64,000 nt of DNA from Chloroflexota bacterium (lineage in GTDB: Bacteria; Chloroflexota; Anaerolineae; B4-G1; DUEL01), in NCBI GenBank assembly GCA_014874475.1, contig JADBJJ010000027.1:221793-285792 (forward strand), in the 5' to 3' direction. Below, in pieces: positions 37,618 through 46,789 of this stretch (its first letter is position 1; each line of letters opens with the position of its first letter). Under the pieces are notes generated by a model. That model was not told the DNA's origin. It did not search any database and worked only from the letters and a program-made list of their open reading frames with translations. Made by a program: the position numbers and the translations under genes.

Positions 37618-37645
37618 CCGGGGTGGGCCGAAAGGCCCGCTCCGG
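37618..37645 (+). other. GNRA-type hairpin in a gene-free stretch (37390-37683)
   Basis: CCGGGGTGGGCC and GGCCCGCTCCGG enclose a GAAA tetraloop. On the + strand all 12 pairs form if two G-U wobbles are allowed, but on the minus strand two pairs break. The remainder of the 294-base gap between the GT-C start and the PAP2 remnant holds a short dispersed-repeat piece near 37450-37470 and no recognised gene. Confidence 0.35.
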
Positions 37646-37683
37646 TCTGAGTTGTTGGGTGTAGAGCACTGCGAGCGGTTATC

Positions 37684-38228
37684 CTACAGTGTCAGTCCGA
37701 ACATTCCGCCGAGGAGTATCCCCGCGGCGACGTCCAGCAGGTAGTGGATGCCCAGGGCAACGCGGGAGAGGGCAACGGCAACAGCCCAGAGGGCCAGGGG
37801 CAGGGCGACCCATACCGGGACCAGGGGGCTCAGCGCGGCCACGATGGCTGCGACCCGCACGGCATGCCCCGACGGGAGACTGTAGCGGTCGTGGGCAGGG
37901 TAGAGGCCGTCCGGAGGGCCATCGGGGCGGGGCCGGCGGAGGAGCCGCTTCAACCCGCCAGCCAGGAGACCCGCGCCGACGATGGCCCCCACCAGCCGTA
38001 GCGCCATCTCTTGCCAGAAGGGCGTTCCCAGCAGGAACGCAATCGCTGCCCCGCCAGCCAGAACACCGCATCGCCGGAATGGGCGACGATCTTTGCCAGT
38101 TGCCGCCAGCGCCCGTCCGTAAACTGCAGGGCGGCGGAGAGGCGAGCATCCTGGTCCAGCAGCCGATCCCACCACCTCTCCAGCGCTGGCCTTTCAAGTA
38201 CCCGTTCTTCGCAATAACCCAGTTCCAT
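37684..38228 (-). pseudogene. PAP2-family phosphatase gene with a single frameshift
   Basis: PAP2 enzymes dephosphorylate membrane lipids such as undecaprenyl pyrophosphate. The catalytic motifs are all present in the C-terminal frame (37684-38175): KRLLRRPRP, SLPSGHAV and SRVALGIHYLLDV. The N-terminal part (from ATG 38228, preceded by gtgaggtggcctt) runs in another frame and joins if one G is added near the CCCC at 38049-38052. Either a real frameshift or a sequencing/assembly error is possible. Context near phoU and glycan genes suits recycling of a lipid carrier. Confidence 0.7.
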
Positions 38229-38328
38229 AAGGCCACCTCACAGGGAGACGTGCTATTTCCCGAAATGCTCCGCTGGTTTTTCTAGAACGGCTTCGTAGAA
38301 ATCCACACTCATCCACGTTTACCGTGTC

Positions 38329-39015
38329 CTATTGGTTCTCTTCTTTCAGTTCGTCCCAGGAGACGTCCATTTCTACCATTTCGCCGGTAACGGCATAAAT
38401 TGTCCGCTCGCAGATGTTGGTGACCCGGTCAGCGGCCCGCTCCAGGTTGTGGGCCGCCCATAGCAGCCAGTTGGCCCGCTCAGCGCTTTGGGGGTTCTGT
38501 TGGATGAGATGGAGCAGTTGCTGTTGTACCAGAAGATAGAGCGCATCCACCTCGTCATCTTCCCGAGGGAGGGCCTGGGCGATCGCGGTGTCTTCGTTCA
38601 CGAAAGCACTCAGCGCGCGGTGTAGCATATCCGTGGCCTTCTGGGCCATACGGGGAATGCCTCCGATCAGTGGAGACGAAGGCAACTCGTTCATTCGCAG
38701 GGTAATCTGGGCAATCCCCTTCGCATAATCCCCTATCCGTTCCAGTTCGGCGGAGACTGCCAGGATGGCTGTCAGCAGACGGAGGTCGCGGGCCATCGGC
38801 TGCTGGGTTGCGATCAAGGCGATGGCATCCTTTTCAATCGCGAAGCGCTGCGCGTTGATCTTCTGGTCCAGTTCCAGGATCCGGAGGGCCATCTTGTGGT
38901 CCCGGTTTCGCAGAGCCTCTACTGCATCCAGTACAGAGCGCTCCACCATCACTCCCAAGACCAGTATCTCGTCTTTGAGCCGTTGCAGTTCCTGATCCAG
39001 TAACTTCCGGGGCAT
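38329..39015 (-). CDS. phoU: PhoU-type phosphate-uptake regulator
   Basis: The 228-residue protein consists of two three-helix PhoU bundles, with metal-binding-like acidic residues in LERIGDYAKGIA (about 104) and LERAADRVTNICE (about 191). PhoU restrains phosphate import and PhoR signalling when phosphate is plentiful. It is the last gene of the pst operon, 33 bases beyond pstB. Its stop lies beside a short dispersed-repeat fragment (about 38300-38330). Confidence 0.95.
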   Translation of the reverse strand: MPRKLLDQELQRLKDEILVLGVMVERSVLDAVEALRNRDHKMALRILELDQKINAQRFAIEKDAIALIATQQPMARDLRLLTAILAVSAELERIGDYAKGIAQITLRMNELPSSPLIGGIPRMAQKATDMLHRALSAFVNEDTAIAQALPREDDEVDALYLLVQQQLLHLIQQNPQSAERANWLLWAAHNLERAADRVTNICERTIYAVTGEMVEMDVSWDELKEENQ

Positions 39016-39048
39016 CGTCGCCTCGCTTTCTCCGGCTGGTCAATCTCG

Positions 39049-39831
39049 TTATCCAAACCGCCCGGTCACGTAGTCCTCGGTACGCTTATCCCGGGGGTTG
39101 GTGAAGATCGTCTTCGTCCGGTCAAACTCAATGACGGTGCCCGAGCGCTCTCCCTGGCTGGTCAACATCATCATCGCTGTGTAGTCGGAGACACGGGCCG
39201 CCTGTTGCATGTTGTGGGTCACGATAACAAGGGTGTAGTCCTTTTTGAGTTCCCGCATCAGTTCCTCAATCTTCAGGGTAGCGATAGGGTCCAGCGCCGA
39301 GGCTGGCTCGTCCAGCAGGATGATTTCCGGCTGAAGGGCCACGGCGCGGGCGATGCAGAGACGCTGCTGTTGTCCGCCCGAGAGGGAGAGGCCGCTCTGG
39401 TGGAGTTTATCTTTAACCTCATCCCAGAGCGCCGCAGCGCGCAGGGCCTGTTCCACCATCTCATCCATCTGCGACCGGCTTCCCCGGAAACCGTTAATTC
39501 GCAGTCCCCAGGCAACGTTTTCGTAAATGGACTTGGGAAACGGGTTGGGCTTCTGGAAAACCATCCCGATGCGCCGCCGGACTTCCACCGGGTCCACCTT
39601 GGGGTCGTAGATGTTCACTCCGTCAAAGAAAATCTCCCCTTCGGTCCGGCACCCGGGTACCAGTTCATTCATCCGGTTCATCGCTCGCAGCAGCGTGCTC
39701 TTTCCTACCCCCGAAGGCCCGATAATAGCGGTAATCTGGTTTTTGGGGATGGAAAGGTTCACATCCTTAATGGCCAAAAAATCGTCGTAGTAGACTCGCA
39801 GATTGCGGATTTCCAGGGCAATTGGGTCCAT
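39049..39831 (-). CDS. pstB: Phosphate ABC transporter ATP-binding protein
   Basis: Hallmarks are Walker [10 protein letters not shown] (about 39-47), the signature [15 protein letters not shown] (about 150), Walker [13 protein letters not shown] and the switch His in [13 protein letters not shown]. The 260 residues are typical of PstB, including the [17 protein letters not shown] segment seen in this family. It powers inorganic phosphate uptake with PstA/PstC. It is 43 bases downstream of pstA and shares the operon. Confidence 0.97.
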   Translation of the reverse strand: MDPIALEIRNLRVYYDDFLAIKDVNLSIPKNQITAIIGPSGVGKSTLLRAMNRMNELVPGCRTEGEIFFDGVNIYDPKVDPVEVRRRIGMVFQKPNPFPKSIYENVAWGLRINGFRGSRSQMDEMVEQALRAAALWDEVKDKLHQSGLSLSGGQQQRLCIARAVALQPEIILLDEPASALDPIATLKIEELMRELKKDYTLVIVTHNMQQAARVSDYTAMMMLTSQGERSGTVIEFDRTKTIFTNPRDKRTEDYVTGRFG

Positions 39832-39874
39832 AGGGCGTGTTCCGTGTGAAAAGTGAAATGTGATGGATGCAGGA

Positions 39875-40750
39875 TTACCAGCGCTTTTGGAGGCGGTTGC
39901 GCAGCCAAATGGCCAGCGCGTTCATTGAGAGCAGAACTGCCAGTAAGATGACGATCCCGGCTGCGGCCAGCCGGTGAAACGCTTCTTGCGGCATGGAGAC
40001 CCAGTTAAAGATTTGGATGGGAAGGACGGTGAAGATGTCCAGCGGGCCGCGCGGATCAAAGGCAATGTAGGTCAGGGCTCCAATGGTGATGAGCGGCGCC
40101 GTCTCGCCGATAGCGCGGGAGAGGGCCAGAATCATCCCCGTCAGAATGCCGCCCATGCTGTAGACCAGGACGTGGTCCCGGACCATCTCCCAGCGGCTGG
40201 CGCCCAGGGCCAGGGCCGCCTCGCGAATGGAGGCTGGCACGGCCCGCAGCGATTCGCGCGTGGAGACAATGATGACGGGCAGGATGACCAGCGTCATCGT
40301 CAGGACACCCGCCAGGAGACTGCGGCCCAGTCCCAGGCCGCGCACAAACAGCCCCAGCCCCAGGAGGCCGTAGATGATGGACGGCACTCCCGCCAGGTTG
40401 GCGATGTTGATTTCAATGAACCGGGTTATGGCGTTCTTGGGCGCGAACTCCTCCAGATAAATCCCTGCCCCCACCCCCAGCGGGAAAGAGAGGAGCGCCG
40501 TCAGCACCATCAGCCAGATGGAGCCCTGGAGCGCGGAGCGCAGGCCAGCCTTATCCGGAAAGCGAGACGGGAATTCGGTGAAGAGTTGCGGACGCAGATA
40601 AGGCAGGCCGTCCAGAAAGACCCGCACCAGCAGGGTCAGAAGGACGGCGATACCCATGAGAATTGCCAGGAGCGCCACACCTTGCCAGATCCGACCGACA
40701 GCCTGGCGGCGGGGCAGGTCTGGCTCAAACCGTACTTCATATCCCTTCAT
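39875..40750 (-). CDS. pstA: Phosphate ABC transporter permease
   Basis: The 291-residue protein has about six membrane segments and the binding-protein-dependent permease loop [18 protein letters not shown] (about 186). It pairs with PstC to form the phosphate channel. Its ATG overlaps the pstC stop as ATGA (40747-40750), a sign of translational coupling. Confidence 0.95.
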   Translation of the reverse strand: MKGYEVRFEPDLPRRQAVGRIWQGVALLAILMGIAVLLTLLVRVFLDGLPYLRPQLFTEFPSRFPDKAGLRSALQGSIWLMVLTALLSFPLGVGAGIYLEEFAPKNAITRFIEINIANLAGVPSIIYGLLGLGLFVRGLGLGRSLLAGVLTMTLVILPVIIVSTRESLRAVPASIREAALALGASRWEMVRDHVLVYSMGGILTGMILALSRAIGETAPLITIGALTYIAFDPRGPLDIFTVLPIQIFNWVSMPQEAFHRLAAAGIVILLAVLLSMNALAIWLRNRLQKRW

Positions 40751-41661
40751 TCATACACCTCCCGATAGCGCTGGGTGAGCATGTAACTGGCGACGTTCAT
40801 CCCCAGAGTCATCAGAAAGAGCATCATCCCGACGGCAAAGATGGTCATATAGGCCAGGCTCTGATGCGGCGTATCCCCCAGGCTGACCTGGACGATGTAC
40901 GCGGTCATTGTCTCTATGGATTCCAGCGGGTTGAGGGTCAGTTTGGGCTGCTGCCCGGCGGCGATGGCGACAATCATCGTCTCGCCGACGGCCCGGGAGA
41001 CGGCCAGGATGAAGGCAGCGGCGATGCCCGAGAGAGCCGCCGGGACGACGACTTGGGTCGCCACCTCCCAGCGGGTGGCGCCCAGGGCATAGGCGGCCTC
41101 CCGCAGCGAGCGCGGGACAGCGTAGAGGGCATCCTCGGAGAGCGAGGCGACCGTCGGCAAAATCATAAAGCCCATCGCAATGGCCGCGCTGGCCGCGTTG
41201 AAGACCTGGGTCTGCGGGAAGATGGAGCGCAAGAGGGGCGTGATGAAGGTCAGGGCGAAGTAGCCATAAACGACGGTGGGAATGCCCGCCAGAATCTCCA
41301 GGAAAGGCTTGAGGATCCGGCGCACCTTTTCGCTGGCAAACTCGCTCATAAAGATGGCGGCCAACAGGCCCAGCGGCAGGGCGACGACCATTGCCAGCGC
41401 GGCAACCAGCACTGTGCCGTTGACCAGAGGCCAGATGCCAAACCGCTGGGAGAGAAAGAGCGGCGTCCATCGGGTATCCAGGAAGAACTGGGCGAAGGAA
41501 ACCTCCCGGAAAAAGAGGGCGGTCTCCTGGAACAGGACGTAGATGATACCCAACGTGGTCAGGGTAGAGACCATAGCAAACAGAAGCAGGACGGCCTTGA
41601 CCGCCCTCTCCTCTGCCCTGCGACGACGAAGAAGGGATAGGCGGGATGGGAGAGCCTGCAT
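40747..41661 (-). CDS. pstC: Phosphate ABC transporter permease
   Basis: I use ATG 41661 (304 residues; [11 protein letters not shown]), because the preceding GGAGGAATGTAACGGT supplies a well-placed ribosome binding site. The alternative ATG at 41679 falls within that site. The protein has about six membrane helices and the permease loop [14 protein letters not shown] (about 188). It forms the phosphate channel with PstA. A hairpin separates this gene from pstS upstream. Confidence 0.95.
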   Translation of the reverse strand: MQALPSRLSLLRRRRAEERAVKAVLLLFAMVSTLTTLGIIYVLFQETALFFREVSFAQFFLDTRWTPLFLSQRFGIWPLVNGTVLVAALAMVVALPLGLLAAIFMSEFASEKVRRILKPFLEILAGIPTVVYGYFALTFITPLLRSIFPQTQVFNAASAAIAMGFMILPTVASLSEDALYAVPRSLREAAYALGATRWEVATQVVVPAALSGIAAAFILAVSRAVGETMIVAIAAGQQPKLTLNPLESIETMTAYIVQVSLGDTPHQSLAYMTIFAVGMMLFLMTLGMNVASYMLTQRYREVYE

Positions 41662-41840
41662 ACCGTTACATTCCTCCACTCATTGGGTTGCAAAAAGACT
41701 TGGCGCCAGGTGTTTGGATAGCGGCCGGAGCAGACCGATTGGAAACGAGCGCGGATGGTGTCCGCCTGTTTCTGCACAGGAATGGTTCCGATACTGCTCA
41801 GCCGGGAGAACCTGACGCCCTTGATCAAAGGGATGGGCTG

Positions 41841-41873
41841 TTGCGGCGGCGGCCCGAAGGACCACCGCCGCAA
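41841..41873 (-). other. Stem-loop between pstS and pstC
   Basis: Nine-base arms (TTGCGGCGG at 41841-41849 with CCGCCGCAA at 41865-41873) form a strong hairpin 17 bases past the pstS stop, in a 228-base gap. There is no T run after it on the minus strand. A partial stop or an mRNA-protecting stem that raises PstS over the membrane subunits would fit. The other 180 bases of the gap hold no gene I can see. Confidence 0.5.
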
Positions 41874-41889
41874 ACTTGTTCTACTCCGT

Positions 41890-42969
41890 CTACTGTTCCG
41901 CCTTCAGGAGGTCTTCCAAAGTGGCACCGATCTGGGCCTCGCCCTTGAAGACCGACCCGACGACACGCTTCTCGTACCGCTGGAGGGCCAGGGAGTAGAT
42001 TTCGTCCGTCAGCGGGATGTAGCCCACATCCGGCACGATCTTTTTGGCGTTCTCCAGGTAGAATTTCAGGAAGAGGCCAATCTCGTCCTTCTGGTCGGTC
42101 CGGGCCCGGTTCACATAGATGAAGAGGGGGCGAGAGAGCGGGTTGTAGGTGCCGTTTGCGACCGTTTCCGGCGTCGGCAAGACGCAATTGCCGTCCCCAG
42201 CGTCAATGGCGACCAGTTTCAGTTTGTCCCGGTTCTCTTCATAATAAGCCAGGCCGAAGTAGCCCAGCGCGTTCGGGTCTCCGGCGATGCCCTGAACCAG
42301 GACGTTATCGTCCTCGCTGGCCAGAAAGTCACCCCGGCTGGCCTTGGCCTTTCCCACGATGGCCTCGGTGAAGTAATCAAAGGTTCCGGAGTCCACGCCC
42401 GGACCGTAGAGGCTCAGGGGGCGGTCAGGGAAACCGGCCCGAACCTGGGCCCAACTGGTGACCTTCCCCTCGGCATCCGGCTCCCATATCTTCTTCAGTT
42501 CCTCCACGGTCAGGCAGGTGACGAAGTCGTTGGCGGGGTTGACCATGACCGCAAGGCCATCAAAGGCGACGGGGAGTTCAATGTACTCCAGGTTGTTCTG
42601 GGCGCAGGCCTCTATCTCCGACTTTTTGATTGGACGGGAAGCGTTGCTGATGTCTGTCTCACCGAGGCAGAACTTCTTGAAGCCACCACCGGTGCCGGAG
42701 ATGCCCACGGGAACCCGCACTTCGGGATGCAGTTTCTGGAACTCCTCCGCAATGGCTATCGTGATGGGGGCAACTGTGCTGGAGCCGTCCACCAGGATGG
42801 TCCCCTCCACTGGGCCTGGGGTGGGGGTGACTTCCACTACCTCCCGCTCCTTTACCACGGTCACGAAGACCTGAGGGGTCGGGGAGGCGGTTGGGGCCGG
42901 CTGGCAGGCGGCCAGCAGGGCCAGCACGGCCACAAAGAGAATGGACAGACGAAGGTTACGGGATAACAT
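41890..42969 (-). CDS. pstS: Phosphate-binding lipoprotein PstS
   Basis: From ATG 42969 (359 residues, after ggaggagacccaac) the protein has a lipoprotein signal with lipobox ALLAAC, a Pro/Thr-rich stretch, then a PstS domain: [10 protein letters not shown] (about 59-68), [13 protein letters not shown] and the SGTFDYF segment that lines the phosphate site. It captures phosphate outside the cell and hands it to PstCA. The frame is open further upstream, but the chosen start gives the expected leader. The upstream 11-bp repeats suggest phosphate control. Confidence 0.95.
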   Translation of the reverse strand: MLSRNLRLSILFVAVLALLAACQPAPTASPTPQVFVTVVKEREVVEVTPTPGPVEGTILVDGSSTVAPITIAIAEEFQKLHPEVRVPVGISGTGGGFKKFCLGETDISNASRPIKKSEIEACAQNNLEYIELPVAFDGLAVMVNPANDFVTCLTVEELKKIWEPDAEGKVTSWAQVRAGFPDRPLSLYGPGVDSGTFDYFTEAIVGKAKASRGDFLASEDDNVLVQGIAGDPNALGYFGLAYYEENRDKLKLVAIDAGDGNCVLPTPETVANGTYNPLSRPLFIYVNRARTDQKDEIGLFLKFYLENAKKIVPDVGYIPLTDEIYSLALQRYEKRVVGSVFKGEAQIGATLEDLLKAEQ

Positions 42970-43011
42970 GTTGGGTCTCCTCCTTGCTCTTCTTAAATGG
43001 GTTTTGCTGCT

Positions 43012-43017
43012 AGGATA
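43012..43017 (-). promoter_or_regulatory. -10 box of the pst operon
   Basis: TATCCT on the minus strand lies 43 bases before the pstS start and 4 bases after the last 11-bp repeat. No TTGACA-like box is present, as expected for an activator-dependent promoter where a PhoB-type regulator substitutes for it. Confidence 0.5.
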
Positions 43018-43021
43018 ACCG

Positions 43022-43065
43022 CTCTTGGTTAAGCACATAAGAAGAGCATGTTAACAACAGGTTAA
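43022..43065 (-). promoter_or_regulatory. Pho box: four tandem 11-bp half-sites
   Basis: On the minus strand four successive 11-mers read TTAACCTGTTG, TTAACATGCTC, TTCTTATGTGC and TTAACCAAGAG. Three carry TTAAC in perfect 11-base register and one is degenerate. PhoB/PhoP-type boxes are direct repeats with this period. Located directly upstream of the pst -10 box, this array likely binds the regulator encoded at 23102 or a paralogue. Confidence 0.75.
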
Positions 43066-43180
43066 AAAGCGGGGAGCCAACAGCATTATATTTTCAGCAA
43101 CGCTCAGGAGGGAGACTGCCGGGTAGTGGGGGAGAAGGGAACTCTACAACGTCGCGTTGAGGAAAAGCAGCCCGGGTAGT

Positions 43181-44209
43181 TCAGGGGTGAATATTGACCA
43201 GTGTCCCTACTTCGGCCCAGTTAAACAGCCACTCCGCGTCAGGGGTGGGCAGATTGATGCATCCATGACTCATCGGACGACCGAAGTTGTTGTGCCAGTA
43301 GGTACCGTGCAGGCCGTAGCCGCCGTAGAAGTACATAACATAGGGAACGTCCGGGAGAAAGTAATCGGGCCCATACATATCGTCATAGCGGAGTTTGGCC
43401 CAGATGCGGAACTGTCCGGTCGGCGTCGGCGTCTGGGGCAGCCCGGTGGAGACCACCACCACCCGCACCGGGGTGTTCCCCTCGTACGCCGTCAGCACCT
43501 GTCGGGTCAGGTCCACGTCAATCCAGCGGTCTTCGTTCACCGGCGCGGGTGGCGGGATCGGAGTCGCAGTGGGCGGGCGGCGGGTCGCTGTCGGCGATGG
43601 GGGTGGGGTAGGTGTCGGCGTGGGTGTTGGGGTGGGAGTCGGCGTGGGGGTCGGCGTTGGCGTTGGCGTTGGCGTTGGGGTGAAGGTCGGGGTGGGAGTG
43701 GGCGTCGGAGTCCAGGTCGCTGTTGGGGTGGGGGTGTCTGTCGGGGAAGGAGCAAACATTGCGATGAGGGAATCGGGGGCCCATCCATCCAGCCAGAGCA
43801 CGCCCAGGATCGGCAGGGTGAGGAGCAGCCAGAGGATAGGCAACCACCAGCGGGTAGTCCGTGGGCGGGCGCGGGCGGGTGGGGTGGGGCGCCTGCTGCC
43901 TGCGGGGCGGGCAGCCCGGGAGGAGACGGCAGGAGACGACGCAGCATCTGGGGGCGCGGCCTCTTTGGCCAGCCGTTGGCGGGCCCAGCGCAGTGCCGCA
44001 TGGGCCCGCTGGCTATCAGGGTGGGCCTCCAGCGCCCGCGCGATGTAGGCCAGAGAGGCGCGGGGGTCATCGGCCAGATAAGCCAGCCAGAGCAGGGCCG
44101 TTTCATTGGTCGGGTCCTTCGTCAGCACAGCCCGGAAAGCAGCGCGGGCTTCCCCTTTCTGACCCCTCTTTGCGGCTGTTATCCCGCTCTCCAGATCCTC
44201 TCCAACCAT
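43181..44209 (-). CDS. L,D-transpeptidase (YkuD) with TPR-like N-terminus
   Basis: Residues about 5-85 form TPR-like helices that would be cytoplasmic. A membrane helix follows at about 121-139. A long Thr/Pro-rich linker (about 155-225) leads to the YkuD catalytic domain, with His301, His315 and Cys317 in MSHGCINLP. Such enzymes cross-link peptidoglycan through L,D-bonds or attach surface proteins. The linker is encoded by a GC-rich minisatellite (about 43590-43740) likely to vary in length. The gene stands alone, beyond the terminator of the dcw cluster. Confidence 0.9.
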   Translation of the reverse strand: MVGEDLESGITAAKRGQKGEARAAFRAVLTKDPTNETALLWLAYLADDPRASLAYIARALEAHPDSQRAHAALRWARQRLAKEAAPPDAASSPAVSSRAARPAGSRRPTPPARARPRTTRWWLPILWLLLTLPILGVLWLDGWAPDSLIAMFAPSPTDTPTPTATWTPTPTPTPTFTPTPTPTPTPTPTPTPTPTPTPTPTPPPSPTATRRPPTATPIPPPAPVNEDRWIDVDLTRQVLTAYEGNTPVRVVVVSTGLPQTPTPTGQFRIWAKLRYDDMYGPDYFLPDVPYVMYFYGGYGLHGTYWHNNFGRPMSHGCINLPTPDAEWLFNWAEVGTLVNIHP

Positions 44210-44324
44210 TGTCCTCTCATCCCAGAAGGCGGTCGTCCTTTTCCCTCCGTGGGGAGGGTCCGTTTTACGACCCTACGAGCCATTCCCCTGCGTCTTTTCT
44301 ATTATATCTCAAGACCGCACGATG

Positions 44325-44379
44325 GCAAACAAAAATGCGAGGAGGTTGGGGCGACGAAGTCGCCGCTCCAACCCCCTCG
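44325..44379 (-). terminator. Strong terminator at the end of the dcw/por transcription unit
   Basis: On the minus strand a long stem between 44338 and 44379 (arms starting cgagg and ending cctcg) is followed by ATTTTTGTTT (44326-44335). It is 49 bases past the oxidoreductase stop. A second GC-rich hairpin (about 44400-44427) lies between it and the stop. Confidence 0.85.
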
Positions 44380-44427
44380 TGTTTTCGGATAGGAACGTGC
44401 CGGGCCCTCTCAGAAGGGCCTGGCCCA

Positions 44428-45672
44428 TTACCACTCGCTCAGATCCACCTGCCGGCCAATGGGGCTCTCCCGCACCGTCTCCAGGAAGGCCTCTGGGGGG
44501 ACGACGCCGGTCTCCCGCAGGACGGTCAGCAGGGCATAAAGGGCGGCGTTGCGCGCGCCCGCCCGTCCGCGAAAATCAGCCACCCGCACCTCCGCGCTCG
44601 TCTCCGGCACCGGCAGCGACGCGTCCAGCCAGAGGACGCCGCCCGTCATCCGGCGGATGCGCTCCCGCTGGTTCGCCAGACCGTCCGCCGAGGTCACCAC
44701 CACCGCATCGGGTTGAGGGACGCCATGATAGAAAATGGGGTCCCGGGACAGAACCATCTCGGCGGTGGAGAATCCCACGCCCACGGTGACCGGGTAACTG
44801 CCCTTCTTGGTGACATGGAGGCCTGCTGCTATCGCCGCCTGAGCCAGCAATTCCGCCGCCTGCTGCACGCCCTCACCCGCTGAACCCGCCAGGATCAGGG
44901 CCATCCGGCCTTCCAGCGGGGACGAATACTTCTGGGGGACGGCGGGCATATCCAGTAGGGACGCCGTCTCCCGGCGGGACGGGCGGAAGGCCGGGCGGGC
45001 AGGGCTTTCCCAGATACCCGGCTCGTAGCCGGCCTCCTGGGCCAGTTCCTTCAGCCGCAGGTCCGGGTTCATCTTCACGCCGTAACTGACGCAGATTTCC
45101 AGTACCTCCACCAGCGCGAAGCCCTGCACCGCCAGCGCCTGACGCAGGACATCCGAGAAATCGCCCAGGCCGACGACCCGGGCAGCGAAGGGCGCTCCGG
45201 CATCCAGCACCAGACGGGGCAGGTTGTGGTGGGGGAGGGAATAGCCCTGGGGCGTCAGGACGGTCCGGAAGCCGGTAGGAGTCAGGCCGCTGGGCTGCCC
45301 GCCTGTCATCCCGTAGAGCATATTGTTGTGGACAACGACAGTCAGGTCCGCGTTCATCCGCGCCGCCTCCAGGATGTGCTGGAGGCCGATCGTAGCGCCG
45401 CCATCGCCGATGTAGACGATGACCTTCTTCTCCGGCGGAAGGCCCATGGCGATGCCCGCCGCCAGCGCGACGGAGCGTCCATGGAGGCCGTGGACGGTGT
45501 GGGTGGCGAAGTTGCCGTCCACAATGCCGTGACAGCCGATGTCGGTCACCAGCACCACGTCCAGCGGGGATGCGCCCAGCGCCTCCAGTGCCTTCACGGT
45601 GTTACGGACGATGAGGTGATGCCCACAGCCCTTGCAGTAGGGGAGTTCGGGTTTGACCAGGAATCGGCTCAT
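44428..45672 (-). CDS. 2-oxoacid:ferredoxin oxidoreductase, beta and gamma subunits fused
   Basis: The N-terminal 240 residues are the TPP-binding beta subunit (YCKGCGHH near residue 12, GDGGATIGL at about 89). Residues about 258-414 are a gamma subunit (ILAGSAGEGVQQAAELLAQA onward). These enzymes convert a 2-oxoacid and CoA to acyl-CoA and CO2 while reducing ferredoxin. Its ATG overlaps the alpha-subunit stop by 4 bases (45669-45672). No ferredoxin-like delta subunit is seen. Substrate specificity (pyruvate, 2-oxoglutarate or branched) is not told by the sequence. Confidence 0.85.
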   Translation of the reverse strand: MSRFLVKPELPYCKGCGHHLIVRNTVKALEALGASPLDVVLVTDIGCHGIVDGNFATHTVHGLHGRSVALAAGIAMGLPPEKKVIVYIGDGGATIGLQHILEAARMNADLTVVVHNNMLYGMTGGQPSGLTPTGFRTVLTPQGYSLPHHNLPRLVLDAGAPFAARVVGLGDFSDVLRQALAVQGFALVEVLEICVSYGVKMNPDLRLKELAQEAGYEPGIWESPARPAFRPSRRETASLLDMPAVPQKYSSPLEGRMALILAGSAGEGVQQAAELLAQAAIAAGLHVTKKGSYPVTVGVGFSTAEMVLSRDPIFYHGVPQPDAVVVTSADGLANQRERIRRMTGGVLWLDASLPVPETSAEVRVADFRGRAGARNAALYALLTVLRETGVVPPEAFLETVRESPIGRQVDLSEW

Positions 45673-46787
45673 CGGACCACCTCGCGGGCGATTTCGTCGG
45701 GCCGGATCATCCGCCCGATGGCGGTGACGGTCCGGACATGGGGCGGGATGCGCCGTCCGAAGAGCAGATGCGCCAGTTGGGCCTGGTGGTTCTCCTCGGC
45801 AATGACGACGCGCGGGTAGCGGTCAATCGTCTCCAGGTAGACGGTGGGGAGCGGCAACAGGGTTCGGGCAATCAGCAGGGAGACGGGCACACCTTGAGAC
45901 CGCAGGGTCATTACCGCCTCGCGCGCCGCGCCCGAGGTGATATCCCAGGTCACTACCAGCGTCTGAGCGCCCTCCTGTTCGTCCAGGTGGTAGAGGACGG
46001 GGGCCCGGGCCTCCACTTTGGCCTGAAGGCGGCGGGTGTTGGCCATAGCCTCATCGCTGGTGTGCTGGATAATGCCGCAGCGGTCGTGGGTGGAGGCGTT
46101 CAGCCGAATCTGGTGCCGGTCGTTGCCCACCGGCAGGAAGGGCGGGACCAGTCCGTCACCGGGGTCATAGGTGCAGTACGGGCCGGGGTTGTCATAGACC
46201 GTCCGGTGAACCGGCGCAATCTCTGATAGACGCGCCAGGTCAAAACTCTCCTGAGTCATCACCATCTCTTTGGAGGTCAGGAGCACCACCGGCATCCGCA
46301 GGTCTACCGCTGTCTGCAGGGCAATGGGCGGGAGAAGCCAGCAGTCCTCCAGATCGGAGATGCAGAAGACGGGAAGCGGATAGCCGCCGGAAATCAGGCC
46401 GTTCAGGAGCAGGAGGTCGCCCTGGGCACCGGCTGTGGCCGTGCCAGTGGCGGGGCCCAGCCGCTGGACGAGAATGACCAGCATGGGGAGTTCCATCATA
46501 TAGGCCATGTTGATAGACTCCACCATCAGGGCGAATCCCGGGAAGGAGGTGGCGGAGACGGGGAGGTAACCGGCGGCGGAGAGGCCAGCCATCCACTGCA
46601 GGGCGGTAATTTCGTCTGGGGCCGGCAGGGCAATCGGGAATCGGCGGCTGGCGTGGAAGAAGATAAGGCTCGCCGGAGTAATCGGGTAGCCGACGTAGGC
46701 GTCGGCACCAGCCCGAACGCAGGCCTCGGCGATGAGCCGGGAGCCGTCAATCAGGACAGGGTGAGAATGGCTCAGAGTCATAGTCAT
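45669..46787 (-). CDS. 2-oxoacid:ferredoxin oxidoreductase alpha subunit
   Basis: The 372-residue protein carries the YPITPAS motif near residue 35, typical of the alpha subunit's pyrimidine-binding domain, and the PGFALMVESINMAYMMELPM segment. It works with the fused beta-gamma subunit to oxidise a 2-oxoacid using ferredoxin. It starts 2 bases past the recombinase-like gene, so the division and oxidoreductase genes appear to be one transcription unit. Confidence 0.88.
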   Translation of the reverse strand: MTMTLSHSHPVLIDGSRLIAEACVRAGADAYVGYPITPASLIFFHASRRFPIALPAPDEITALQWMAGLSAAGYLPVSATSFPGFALMVESINMAYMMELPMLVILVQRLGPATGTATAGAQGDLLLLNGLISGGYPLPVFCISDLEDCWLLPPIALQTAVDLRMPVVLLTSKEMVMTQESFDLARLSEIAPVHRTVYDNPGPYCTYDPGDGLVPPFLPVGNDRHQIRLNASTHDRCGIIQHTSDEAMANTRRLQAKVEARAPVLYHLDEQEGAQTLVVTWDITSGAAREAVMTLRSQGVPVSLLIARTLLPLPTVYLETIDRYPRVVIAEENHQAQLAHLLFGRRIPPHVRTVTAIGRMIRPDEIAREVVR

Positions 46788-46789
46788 AC

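Noticed and set aside
43600-43740. A CRISPR array or tandem-repeat element in the GTCGGCGT-rich stretch
   Set aside because: The units are about 6 bases and fall in the L,D-transpeptidase reading frame as Thr-Pro codons, so it is a coding minisatellite with no spacers.
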